A stretch of DNA of 64,000 nucleotides. Source: Bimuria novae-zelandiae CBS 107.79 (Eukaryota; Ascomycota; Dothideomycetes; Pleosporales; Didymosphaeriaceae). Within the stretch, counting starts at the first letter, position 1; the number at the start of each line of letters is the position of its first letter. Below the pieces are notes generated by a model. That model did not search any database. It had not been told where the DNA came from and worked only from the letters and a program-made list of their open reading frames with translations. This document shows, in pieces, positions 35,501 to 47,900 of the stretch. The position numbers and the translations under genes are program-made. The stretch lies in the NCBI GenBank assembly GCA_010015655.1, contig ML976796.1:18333-82332 (forward strand). Reading direction: 5' to 3'.

Positions 35501-38207
35501 TAGTCGCAGCACTTAAAGGATAGCGTTTATTATTCCTAATTAATCGTAGGGTTATGCTTCTTAAACTAGGTTAGTCCTAATATCACATCGTGACTAGCTT
35601 CCTTAAGGATATCAAGGGTAATCGTTTCCTGGTGTCCATGGATCTTAAGTGTTGTCTCGACCTTATATTTAACTTGTGGCATGCCTGGCATTAGGTGTCC
35701 ATTTGTAACATGGATAATATAAGCTTCTGTCTTCTAACGCTTATAGAGTCCTGCTCTATTAAGTGCCTTTTGCGAGATATAGCTTTGTTGTACTCCTAAA
35801 TCTAGCATAGCCTTTATTTATATTCCTTTAAGCTAAACTGGTAGCTTAATTAGTGCTTAGCTATTAATAGCATTTAGCTCTCTGAAGGCGTCTTCCCTCC
35901 TGAGCCTAGGTCTAAAAAAGACATCTTATCTATAGGTGGCTTTATGGGATTAAGGTGTCCTTCCTTCTTCTTCTCCTAAGGCTGCTGCTAGGCCTTTTCT
36001 AGGAGAGCTTTATCGTTTTCTTCCTTTTGTACTGTTTTAATCCTGAGGGTCGTAGTCCCTTTTAGTATGCGATTAAACCCATACTTTTCTTTTTACTTTT
36101 TATGTTCCTTATAATTAGGGTGTAAGCATGTTTGCCACTTGTTAGATACGCATTTTCTATTAACTAGTAGCAATATTACTTAGTTTAACGCTTAGTTAAG
36201 GTGTAGAAAGTATCGCGTTTTGCGCTTGTCCTAAAGGTGAACGTTATAATAGGCGATAGGGTAGTTAAACTACTCCTATTTGCATTATTAATACGTTTAG
36301 GGAAAGTAACTGTATTTCTTAGCTTGGTAATAAATGGTATATTAGTCTTCTCCGTAAAGGGTCTATTGTATAGTCTTATGCGTAGGATTACGGTGGTCTA
36401 GGTCGTACTATAGTTCGTAGTTTGGGCTTTTATTTAGGTATTTCTTCTTGGGGTCTTCGTAGGCGTAGCGGTGGTCCGCCATTTCTTGTGCCGCTTTACT
36501 AACTAGGTCAGGTTAGTAAGCGTGGAAAAATGCTTCTACGTAGTCTTGTTATTCTATCGCCGTAAACCCAAAGTCTCCTTCCCTTAGTTAGTGTTTTTTT
36601 AAGAAGTTAAAAACATTCGTTATTTTGCTAGTAACAGGTTTGCTCTAGCTAGGATAAGGTGTAGGAGATTAAGGTATTAGTTCCTTCTCTTTTCCTTTAT
36701 TGTCCGAACTTTCGTGTGCATCCTCGTAGAGTCGTAAGTTAGGTAATTCTAATTATTCTAATTCTTTGTTATAGATATCGATCTGCTTAATGGCGTCTAT
36801 TACCTGCCATTCTTCGTCGGTGGTTTCTTTTTTGTCGACGGATAGTACGTTTAACTATCTAATAACTTTGTTCTTAGATCTGCAGTTCCTAGTAATATAA
36901 CTTAGTTTATTATATGTAAAGTAAGTGCGTGTCTCGGTTCCCTAGCGTCAGGTTCTATCTAAGATACGCTTGTTGTCTTTTAGCTAGTAAGAGCCTGTTC
37001 CTCTTCCTTTCTTTCTAATTATAACGTTAAGCTATCCGTAGTGGATTCCTTCTATAGGTTATAGTCTATAGTTATCTTATTACTGCCTTAGTTAGTAGTT
37101 AGTTTTTGCGGGCGGTCCTGCATATCCTTAGGATTAGTTTTATCGTAGGTCGCGTTCTAGCTCGTACCATGCTTTATTAATTCGAATTACTTCCTTAGAT
37201 AGTTCTTCTAATGTATTAGTCTTGGCTCTAGTGCGTAGGAGTTCCTCGCGCACGGTCTTCTTTAGTCCTTTATAATATATTGCTATAAGGGTAGCGTTAT
37301 TCTAGTCAATTTAGTCTACATACTTATAGAATTTAGAGTCGTATTCTGCTGCAGAGCGTACCTGTCTAAGGCTTTAGATAGCTTGCTTAGCAATAGCTTC
37401 TTAGTTTGCAACTCTAAAGTACTATTTAACTTTCTCGCAAAACTTATTATAGTCTTCTATAATCTAGTTAGTTGCGTTATCGGTTTTATTGTCTCTAGCT
37501 AGATAATGGTTAAGATAAGGTTAAATCTATTTTAAAGCATTTCCTTTTATAAAGGTTATAGCGAATATAGTCTTATTAGCGTTATCCTAGTCCTTGTCCT
37601 TCGTTCCGTAGAAGTAAAGGTTAAGCTATAAGATCTAAAGTTCCGTGTGCTTGCGGTCTCCGTAAAAGAAGTTAGGTTTACTATAAGTGCCTCCCTTAAT
37701 AGTCGTGATACTATCCTTAGGGGTACTTATAGGTACATTAGAAAGGTTGTCGTATCCGCTTATGTTAAGGGTGTTTAAGATGTTAAGTCTAACAGGGTAG
37801 CTAATCCTTAAGGGGCTAAGGTTAGTTCTTAGGCAAGAGCAGTAGTAATAAGACAAGAGGTCTTAATAGCTTGCGCGTATTAAAGGGGTGTTAGTATTAA
37901 AGGTGTGTATAGTATAATTAAATTAACAAAGTTGCTTACTTAGATCTAAACGATAGATTAATAAACAGGTTAAACACAAGGTGGAAGAGTCCATCCTCAT
38001 GTTCTTATATACTTAGCATGCTCGACTTGCTCGACTCGAGCAGAGCGAGCACAGCCTTGGCCTTATGCACCTGCTCGACTTGCTCGCTTCGAGCGCTTCG
38101 AGCAGTCACGTGACCTGCCCATTGCTGTGCCACCATTGGCTCCCATAAGACCTTGGTCGTCTCAGAATGTTAGCCTGGTGATGCTAAATACAGATCCTAA
38201 CATATAT

Positions 38208-39920
<1,713 letters not shown>

Positions 39921-39925
39921 GTCTC

Positions 39926-40344
39926 TGTTAAGATCTGAACATGTATGGAACAAGGAGGGCCAACGGGCCTCCAGTGGGGGTGACACTCGGCGGGGTCGCG
40001 TAACCGAGGTCACGTGACAACACCATCCAGCCAAGACTCACCAGCCATGGATGGCGATACCGTCCATGGATGGCAACGGTATCTTAGATGGTATGAATTC
40101 CTTATATATATAAACCAACACAAATACCCTTATAGCATACGTGTTTAACCTGTTTATCAATCTATCGTTTGGATCTGAATAAGCAACCTTGTTGATTTGA
40201 TTATGCTATACCCACCTTTAATACCAACACCCCAGTGACAAGCGCAAGCTATCACTACGACCCTCTCCCGTCCTACTACAGTATTCCTGCCCGAGAACCA
40301 ACCTTAGCCCCTTAGGGACCAGCTACCCCTTTGGGATCTTAACA
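39926..40344 (-). mobile_element. solo LTR, reverse orientation, intact target-site duplication
   Basis: A 419-bp LTR reading TGTTAAGATC to GATCTTAACA on the plus strand, the reverse complement of the 25255-25691 family. It is flanked by a perfect 5-bp duplication GTCTC (39921-39925, 40345-40349). It contains CCATCCATGG-type repeats and GGTCACGTGA. Its preservation contrasts with the AT-rich flanks, so it is probably younger than them. Confidence 0.92.
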
Positions 40345-40349
40345 GTCTC

Positions 40350-40670
40350 TAAGAGTTATAGATTTATGCTACTATAGTTATAGTAGCTAATCTAGCCTCT
40401 AGCGCACGCTTAAAGTTATAAAATTAATACGCTCTATTTACGTGCTATAGCTATAAAATTAAGTATTTTTAAGCTAAAACAACTAGAGAAATAATTAAAA
40501 ATATACTACTTAATTTTATATCTCTTACTATAATATTTAAATATAGTTATAAATTATTTATTAATAAAATAATAAAATATATAGTATAAAGTTACATTAG
40601 GCTGCGCAGGGCCAACCTCCGGTTGGCGTGTGGGGCGAGTACCGTATCTGCGTTTGCCCCCACCGATTTA
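40350..40670. other. compartment boundary
   Basis: The AT-rich repeat block ends abruptly at about 40595, followed by GC-normal sequence (GGGCCAACCTCCGGTTGGCG, a small inverted repeat) leading to the first intact gene. No gene in the stretch. Confidence 0.5.
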
Positions 40671-40931
40671 GCTTACAAGGTGTACACCTCATTCTCAGTC
40701 TGCGATGGCGTCGGCCGAGGAATTAAGTGCTGACAACGCTGGGCTGTGGCTGTGAAGCGGGTTAGGCGTGCGACGGCCTTGGCGGGCGGTACACATGTGC
40801 GTGCCACTGCGTGGTACGATGTTGTGGTGCGTTTATATGCAGGAGCGACCCAGTCCTGTAGAATAGACGTGCTCTGAGTTGCATCGAACATTTCCACCTC
40901 ACAACGGAGTAGAAAAGAACCTTGCAAAACC

Positions 40932-42520
40932 ATGGGCGACAGCACTCCCGCACCCCTCGACGATGTGGTGCTGAAGCTGAAGCGCGAGTTCGGGACCGCC
41001 GTGCTACAGCCAGGCGAGTCCGCGTACGAGGAAGAGAACGGCAGATTCTGGAATAGGGATAACAGTGACGTGCGCCCGAAGGCTATCCTCACGCCTTCGT
41101 CGTCGCAAGATGCTGCGTTTGTCCTCCCCTCCCCTCCCCCGTCCATTCTAACGTCCATCCAGATCCATCATCCACACCCTAAGCAGCACAAAAACCCCCT
41201 TCGCAATCCGCTCCGGCGGCTACATGCCCACGCCCTCCTACAACACCTCCCCCTCCATCCTCCTCAGCTTGCGCAGGTTCTCCTCCATCGAGCTACTGCA
41301 AGGCGACAGAGTGCGCTTCGGCACCGGGTGCCAGTGGGGCAGCGTGTACGACGTGCTCGAGCCGCACGGCCTCGTCGTACCAGGCGGGCGCTCGCGCCAT
41401 GTCGGCGTCGGCGGCTTCCTCCTGCACGGCGGCATTTCGCACTTCTACGGCGCGACCGGCTGGGCGTGTGAGTCTATCCTCGCGTTCGAAGTAGTCCTTC
41501 CGGATGGCAGGGTGGTGGAGGCGAGTCAGGGGAGAGAGGAAGAGCTGTTCTGGGCGCTGAAAGGCGGGGGTAAGAATTTCGGGTGTGTTACTGCGTTTAC
41601 GATGCAGTGTCAGCGGTTGGGGAAGATATGGGGAGGTTCAAGGGTCGCGCTGGGGACGCCAGGCGTTGCGGTGCAGGTTTTTGATGCGACGCATGGGTTG
41701 CTTGGGGAGGAGGTGGATGAGAAGGCACACGTGGAGGTTATCTCGTTTTATAATCCATACGCGTGTCCAGGCGGGGATCCGATGTTTTCACTGTCGCTGG
41801 CGTACGCGGGGGAGGTTGAGAAGCCAGAGGGCCTGAAGGCGTTCTTGGAGGTGGAGGCCGTGGCGGACACGACGAGGCCAACTTCGCAGAGGGAGTTGGC
41901 CGATGATGAGAAGAACTTCATTGGGTTTGATAAGAGGTATGTTAACATTTCAAAGACGTGGAAGGGAAGAGATTGATTGACTAGACCAGGGCCCTTTTCC
42001 GCGGGTTTAGTTATCGAGGGAGTCCGGAGCTGACGTTGGACGTGTACAACGCGTTCTACGCCGCGGCGAAAGCGAGTGGTATGTTCGAGCTCGAACCCTC
42101 GGCATTGGCAGCAGTTCTATGGTCCCCTATCAATCGGAAGATGGCCGCTAGGACCAGCGCAGTGTCCCTGGGTGAAGATGCGGAACCGTATCTCTGTGAG
42201 CTCATCCTTTTCCTTGCACACCCTCGAAAGAATCCGCCTAATTCATGTTTCCAGTATTCTGCATGAATTTCCGCTGGGAGAATCCAGAGGTCTCAACCAA
42301 GATGCACTCGATCGCAAACCGCATCGCAGACGAATTAAAGCAGAAACTGAGGGATGCGGACGCGTTCATACCGTACACATACGGCAACATTGCAGGCGTG
42401 GATGACGTGACGTATGCAGGTTTGCCTGAGAAGACCAGGCAGCGCTTGAGAGAGGTGGCCGCGAAGTATGATCCGCAGGGCGTATTTCAAAAGCAGGTTG
42501 CTGGCTTCAAACTCGAGTAG
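40932..42520 (+). CDS. FAD-linked oxidoreductase (PCMH / berberine-bridge-enzyme-like)
   Basis: Exons 40932-41116, 41163-41936, 42011-42195 and 42255-42520 give 469 residues; all three introns are GT-AG and keep frame. The FAD-binding PCMH domain covers roughly residues 50-220: the DAASIIHTLSS helix, PFAIRSGGY, FGTGCQWGSVYDVLEPHGL, VPGGRSRHVGVGGFLLHGG, GATGWACESI and LFWALKGGGKNFG. The C-terminal BBE segment reads YGNIAGVDDVTYAGLPEKT then KYDPQGVFQKQ. Family members oxidise sugars, alcohols or secondary metabolites with O2. The usual GGH, whose His bonds covalently to FAD, is GGY here (Tyr82), while the Cys of GWAC (Cys164) is kept, so attachment to FAD is probably not bicovalent. No signal peptide is evident, unlike many relatives. 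The substrate cannot be inferred. It is the first gene after the repeat block. The minus-strand ORF opposite it is a shadow. Confidence 0.88.
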
Positions 42521-42971
42521 TTTCACGGCAGCTGAGTATTAATGGGGGCAAGGGGGTCATATTTTCCCTCCAGGCGTACTCAACTGATGAAAAATGATCA
42601 AAACGAATTCTGCCATTGGAAAGTGATTCGCAATGTTGTCTTGTACAAGGCTATGTTGCGAGGGTGTGTATTATTGTAGTGCTGTATGCAGCAGTGATGG
42701 GCATCGTATGACGTTCGCAGGAATCGGTAAGCATTGGTCACGAGTTAGACGAACGGGATTCCTTACAATTGAAAAGATGTGAGCATCAAGCACCGCGCCG
42801 TAATCTTGCGTATGATCAGCCAGAAGACGTAGATAAGTAGAGTAGGGTATGTGACGGGCTTGTCACTCACCTTTCGTAGATCCAAGTTCGCTCGCTGTGT
42901 AACTCAACGAGACGGCCACATAGGAGAACTTCATTTTCGAGTGGAGTACCAGGAATGAAAGTCTACGCTTC
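42521..42971. other. intergenic region
   Basis: Balanced composition, no gene or conserved motif recognised. It holds the 3' flank of the oxidoreductase gene and the promoter of the next gene. Confidence 0.5.
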
Positions 42972-43460
42972 ATGATGCTACCGTTTCTTTCTCTCTTGTT
43001 GCTTTGTGCCACTGCGCCCACCTTGCTTCACGCCCGCGTCGACGCTGGGAACAACATACCCCAAGCTCGAGGAATTACGTTTGCAACTGAAAGATCTGCA
43101 TCGGAGGCGATAGCTACTGCAACAGCACCCGAGTTGCATGAAAGACTATTCATAAAGTCCCGGCCCAAACCGAAGCCGCACACTGGCGGCAGCGACTCAG
43201 ATCATACTAAAGATGCAGATAGATCCAGTACACGGCCCAACGTCCCATCTGGCACAACTGAAAATCCGGGGTTAAATTCACCAGATCGCACGTCTTCGGC
43301 GATGGTGACGAGAGATAGGAGTTCGGCGTCGCCCACGTTCAGTCCTACGTTCACTACTACAATCGCGCCACAGAGTAAAGCAGGTGGAGTGTTGCTTGAT
43401 AAGAAGACAGATGTAGGCAGTGTATTCGGTCTGGGTGTCGCGATTCTGGGGTTGCTGTGA
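42972..43460 (+). CDS. small secreted Ser/Thr-rich protein, possibly GPI-anchored
   Basis: A 162-residue intronless ORF. It begins with tandem Met and a clear signal peptide (MMLPFLSLLLLCATAPTLL, cleavage probably near HAR). The mature part is hydrophilic, rich in Ser, Thr, Pro and charged residues, without cysteines. It ends in a short hydrophobic tail (VGSVFGLGVAILGLL) directly at the stop, after a small-residue stretch (SKAGG), a layout compatible with GPI anchoring though the tail is short. No known domain was recognised, so function is not assigned. It lies tail-to-tail with the cardiolipin synthase gene, about 250 bp apart. Confidence 0.6.
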   Translation: MMLPFLSLLLLCATAPTLLHARVDAGNNIPQARGITFATERSASEAIATATAPELHERLFIKSRPKPKPHTGGSDSDHTKDADRSSTRPNVPSGTTENPGLNSPDRTSSAMVTRDRSSASPTFSPTFTTTIAPQSKAGGVLLDKKTDVGSVFGLGVAILGLL

Positions 43461-43713
43461 GAAAATGTGGTTTTTTTTGGCGAACATATTCAAGGTTTGG
43501 AAAGAGGCCGGTGCAATGCCCGGTTGTTGAGTACATATGTAACGCCGCGGAGATGATATAAGCTTGACATGGGACTACGTGGAAAAAGACCGGTGCAGTG
43601 CGCGCTGTACAATACATACGTAACACCGCAGAGACGATGCAAACTAGAACTGGGACTATGATACAATTAGAATGGAAATGAAAACGCAGTACTGACGTTC
43701 TCGTGCCCGGCTT

Positions 43714-44967
43714 TTACCCGTCACTTTCCTGCTCCTTCTTTTGCAGCTCTCGGTACCAAAGCGCTGTGGCGAGAGCAATGACGCTTCCAAACGTCCCCCC
43801 AATGATCATGCGTCCTCTGAAGCCCTGTTTCCGCTTTAGCGCTTCGTCATCGCCTAGGATCTTGACTGCGCTCTTCGTCCATACGTAGCTCAGACCGGAG
43901 TACGCAGTTGTGGCAGCTACCCCGCCGCTCATGACTTCTTTCATTCGTGCCACGCCTTCAGGACCGCCCAAAGCGTCCTGGAGTGAGAGGAGAAGGCCAC
44001 CGGCGGATGATGATACAGCTGAGGGATCATGTAGAAGGGCTACGGCCATCGTGGTACCAATGAGTCCAAGTTGGAGGAATGTGTTGAGCTTCGAGATGGT
44101 CGTAGGGTGCACTTCGGCGGAAGGAAGGCTGAAGTCCCAGTATCGAGCAAACGTCTTCGGCGCGGGTAAAGAGGCGTATCGAAAGTAAATCGCCGCAATA
44201 GCAAGGCTGGCGTCTCGCCCCAAGATCAATGTCGCAAGGGGGAGTGAGAGGCTGCCATTGATTGCAAGGCAAGATACTAGAGTCGTCATGAGGAACTTGT
44301 CGGCCATGGGATCGATGACGCTCCCCACAACGGTTTGGAGGTTCCATCGGCGCGCTATCCATCCGTCAAGGAGGTCGGAGAAGCCGGCGTACACGAACAA
44401 TGAGAAAGCCCATAGGTGGTGATCGTTGACGATTAGATACCCAAGAACAGGTGTTGCGAAGAGTCGAGAGAAGGTGAGCACGTTAGGTATGTTCCACACT
44501 TCCTCGCGCTTTAACGTTGGGATTTTTGCTTTCAGCGTTGCTGTGAGCTTAGTTGTCTCTGAAAGCGGTTTCTGGTATTGTCAAATAATGTCCAGGATGT
44601 CTTATGGCTATTAGAAGAAACAGTGCATTATGAAAGCTACTTTATCACTTACCTGGTCACGTTCGCCGGCTGTAGGACGCACGTTTGTGGGCTCCGATTT
44701 GTCCACACCATTTTGTTTCGACCTCAAGGAAGCCGAGGTAGCAATGGTACCTCGTTGCTCCACAATTCGGCTTTGGAGCCCAACTCTTGATGGTAGCCTC
44801 AGTATGCTACCATAGGCGCTAAAACTTGATGTGCCATAGCGAGACGACCAGAAACAAGAGGCACGTGAGAGTACAGGGGCAAGGCTTTGTCGCGCCACCG
44901 GAAGCCGGGAAACGGTCCGTATCTCATATCTCGAGAGCGCATTCAATACGGTGGTGGTTGGAGGCAT
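43714..44967 (-). CDS. CRD1: cardiolipin synthase, mitochondrial
   Basis: It joins CDP-diacylglycerol and phosphatidylglycerol to make cardiolipin in the mitochondrial inner membrane. Exons 44967-44653 and 44571-43714, with intron 44572-44652 (GTAAGT...CAG), give 390 residues. The first exon is Arg/Ser-rich without acidic residues at its start (MPPTTTVLNALSRYEIRTVS), as expected of a mitochondrial presequence. The CDP-alcohol phosphotransferase signature is complete: DLLDGWIARR then GSVIDPMAD, with Asp171, Asp174, Asp192 and Asp196 in the D-x2-DG-x2-AR-x8-G-x3-D-x3-D pattern. Hydrophobic segments flank it. WNIPNVLTFSRL just before the core is typical of eukaryotic cardiolipin synthases and distinguishes it from phosphatidylglycerophosphate synthase of the phospholipase-D type. 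The ending QKKEQESDG is hydrophilic. It appears intact. Confidence 0.92.
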
Positions 44968-47900
44968 TTAGCTAGAGGATTCGCAACCGCAATAGGCGGC
45001 GCATACGATGCTCTAGCGTTGACGTCCATCCGTCATTGTCCAGAGCAGGAGCGAATGTTTTTGCCAAGCCGCGCTAGCCTGCTTGAGAGCAGCTCACTTT
45101 CAACTTCTATCTAACCCTCCCCGACCGACAACACCACGACCGCAACTACAGTCACCTTGTCATCTGCGTTCCTCGGCCACACTGTTGTGTGGAGTTCGAG
45201 AGCGTGATTAGAGCGACTTTGGACCGGTTGTTTGGAATGCGCCGATTGGACGAATAATTTCTCTGGGTTCGATTTCGACTAGTAAAGTGGAGCGGGATAT
45301 CGACGGTGATTGCATTGGTTTCATCGTCTCAGTTCTGACAAATGATGAATTCTTCGGTTCTTCGCAGCTTTTGCAAGCCACAGCATAACGCAGTACGAAT
45401 TGTCTAACGCAACGATTCCAAACAGCTCTGACAAATTTTCTCTATAAATATTTTCGTTGACATTTCTGTCTGTTCACGAAACAGTAGCATGACCAGCGAG
45501 GCTCATGTCGGCTGTAGCCTGCAGCCGGCCTCTTTCGAGCATTTTGAAGCCAGAGCTCAGAGAGCCGGAAAGCTCCATATTTTCACCTGTTCCTCCCCGC
45601 AACAGTCGACCGCTTTATATCATTGGCAAGGTGTATGAAAACTAGCTGCGAGTTCTCTTTCGTTACCAGCTGGGTAGCTCATCCTTTCTAATGCGTCTTT
45701 CGTCTCTCTTCGCTTGCTTACAAGACGAATTTTTTGAACCGGTAAAGGACCACACCGAGCCCTTCAACAAAGGGTCCCACGAGACAAAGGATCAGTCATC
45801 TTTCACGAATTCGACCAGATTAATCGGGTCCAGAACAACTTGTGCCATTCTCTCGTTATTTCATGCATCTACAATGGTTCATGCGGATGCTCGTCGATTT
45901 TCCGCGGCGAAGGAACCCATGCTCGGGCAAGCTTCTCAGGGTCTTGTCTTGGATCTATTGTAACCCCGGCAGGCGTTGCCACCACGGCTATGCTTCCTCA
46001 ACGAACTGGCTGGACCCAGATCTACCGGTACTTACTCCAAGCACACCGTGATTCTCTGGGAGATTTGCAACGGTGGCTGAATTTGTGACCGGGTCCCCAT
46101 TTCCGCAATTTCCATTCTTGAGGAAAATCTGAATCGCCAGTCTCCTCTCCATGCGGCAGTACCAGACACATGCCAGCTTGGATTCAGCTACCACTACTCG
46201 GGGCTCTAGCGGCGTGTCTGTTTGCAAGGTTAGGTTGGAGGATGGTTATGGTCTTCTAGCGCATCACGCGCGTTACTCTAGCATTCTCCACACGGAATTA
46301 TGTGAATACCGTGGCGGCCGTCGTGGGGCCCGTCTACCTTTCCTATCCGATCGAACAAACTTTACTAACTATTGTATGCATTTCACTCCACGCCAGGGAA
46401 AGGCTATCGAGTGGAACTTGGACTTTTAGCGGGTTTCCACTAACTGAACTCTATTTTACGTCATGCACAACGTACGAAATGTTCCTTGACAGCGACTTTG
46501 CTAGCCCAGATCAAAATTCGAAAGAAGCTAGAAGCTTTTCGGGCGTCACCTCTGAGCAATTGAACGCAGGACATCTACGACAACAGGTCGCGATCCCGAA
46601 GCTTCTTAGGGCATTGCACCCTCCAGAACTCTGTGATCGTCAAACAGATGACGGCTGACGGCTCTCTCCAAAGTCCCCATTTTCCAAGGTGTGCGCCGCT
46701 GAGATTTGTGAGATGAGGTTGCATGCCATGGGGACTTTGGCGAGGCGGGGAATCAATCTGAAACCCCGCCACACTGATACAGGACCCTCAACATCTGATA
46801 CAGCGGAAGCAGATCATGGACACCAAACTCGGCTCGTGCCCGTGCATCAATGTCCACGCTCTTCACCTGGTGGGACGAAAAGTTATCCCGCGTTCCGATC
46901 CCTAGATGCAGGCGGCGTGGAAGTGCAACACATGCGCAACGTCAGTCTCCTACTCGAGTACTATAGACGTACTCATACGAAGTCAATCCCAGTTATCCGC
47001 ACAAGATCTCAGGGACCATTGACAGCCTCTTTGAAACACGAGACGCCGAGCAAGACACGTGCTGGCATAGGCTAAACCTGCCGGCTACGTGACAGCGATT
47101 CCTACCATGCAGCTGCACGCACATCCATCATCTCAAAGATTACCAGCGCAGTGCAGTAATGAGAGAAGGCCTGAGGACTGCGACGTTTTGGCGTCGCTCA
47201 GAAAGGATGCATAACGCTGTAAACGGTTACTAGACGTCCAAAGTAGCAATTATCACCGCCACAGGGTGACACGCGAGTCGTTCTTTTTTTCCCGTGGAGA
47301 TCAACAACAAAAAGAATTTCGTCAAAAAGCCATGATGCTCCAGAAGCGAGTATCAATGCTCATCGGAAGACGCCCTCACATCCCGTTCAGGCAGTCGAAG
47401 GGGATGCGGATGAATTTCAGGAGCGCACCTTAGGCCCACTAACGCAGGTACGAGTCTCCACAATCCCAATTCGATGTTTCCTCCGACGAGACCACAGGCA
47501 TCACAAGTGTAGTTTCTTTGAAAGTGCGTTTGTGGAAACGTAATCCCGAGAGAGCGCAAGGCGAGGCTGGAAGAGTTTCACGCAACCCGTAACCGTGGAA
47601 GACGTTCGGCTTTGGTCACATCGACATTCGGCGAATGGCACTTTGATGATGCATCGTTCCCTCACAGACCGCAGAGGAGGACACGGGCGAGGTCACGTGA
47701 AGTCTGTAAGCATTGTGGCTCGACCGCCGGCCCGCAGGCTCGTCATGGCCATCACGCTCGCTTGGAAAGGATCAGCGAACGTGTTGGCGGATGCTCGGAC
47801 GAAAGTTTACTCCGAGCATGGTCCTACGACAACGCTACCAATCTGGTTGCTTAGAGGGCGGGTGAAATTGCGGTTGCGATGACAGTACTCTCGACTGCAT

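Larger units (their letters stand above)
29632..38202 (-). mobile_element. Ty3/gypsy LTR retrotransposon, RIP-decayed, with nested transposon
   Basis: The 5' LTR is at 37781-38202 (422 bp). The 3' LTR is at 29632-31941 and is interrupted by a Fot1-like element; without it the LTR is 475 bp. A perfect 5-bp duplication TATAT flanks the whole (29627-29631, 38203-38207). A purine-rich tract lies next to the 3' LTR (31942-31965). On the minus strand: gag (GDRKHTEL; FIKGNALK) from about 37760; a zinc knuckle in which Cys codons became Tyr (YFTYNKLSYITRNCRSKNK, about 36900); protease (MLDLGVQQSYIS, about 35800); RT with YMDD (34720-34740); RNase H (KIDASDLALGA, about 34290); integrase with RKCADC (about 33670) and MAQLAYNN (33189-32995); and a tail with LPPDAKIH and LEPVDLE. 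All ORFs are broken. Confidence 0.93.

Noticed and set aside
40673..41158. 161-codon minus-strand ORF
   Set aside because: It overlaps the first exon of the FAD oxidoreductase on the other strand and has no recognisable motif.
45190..45290. GGTTCGATTTC resembling a tRNA T-arm/B-box
   Set aside because: No A-box or cloverleaf could be formed around it.
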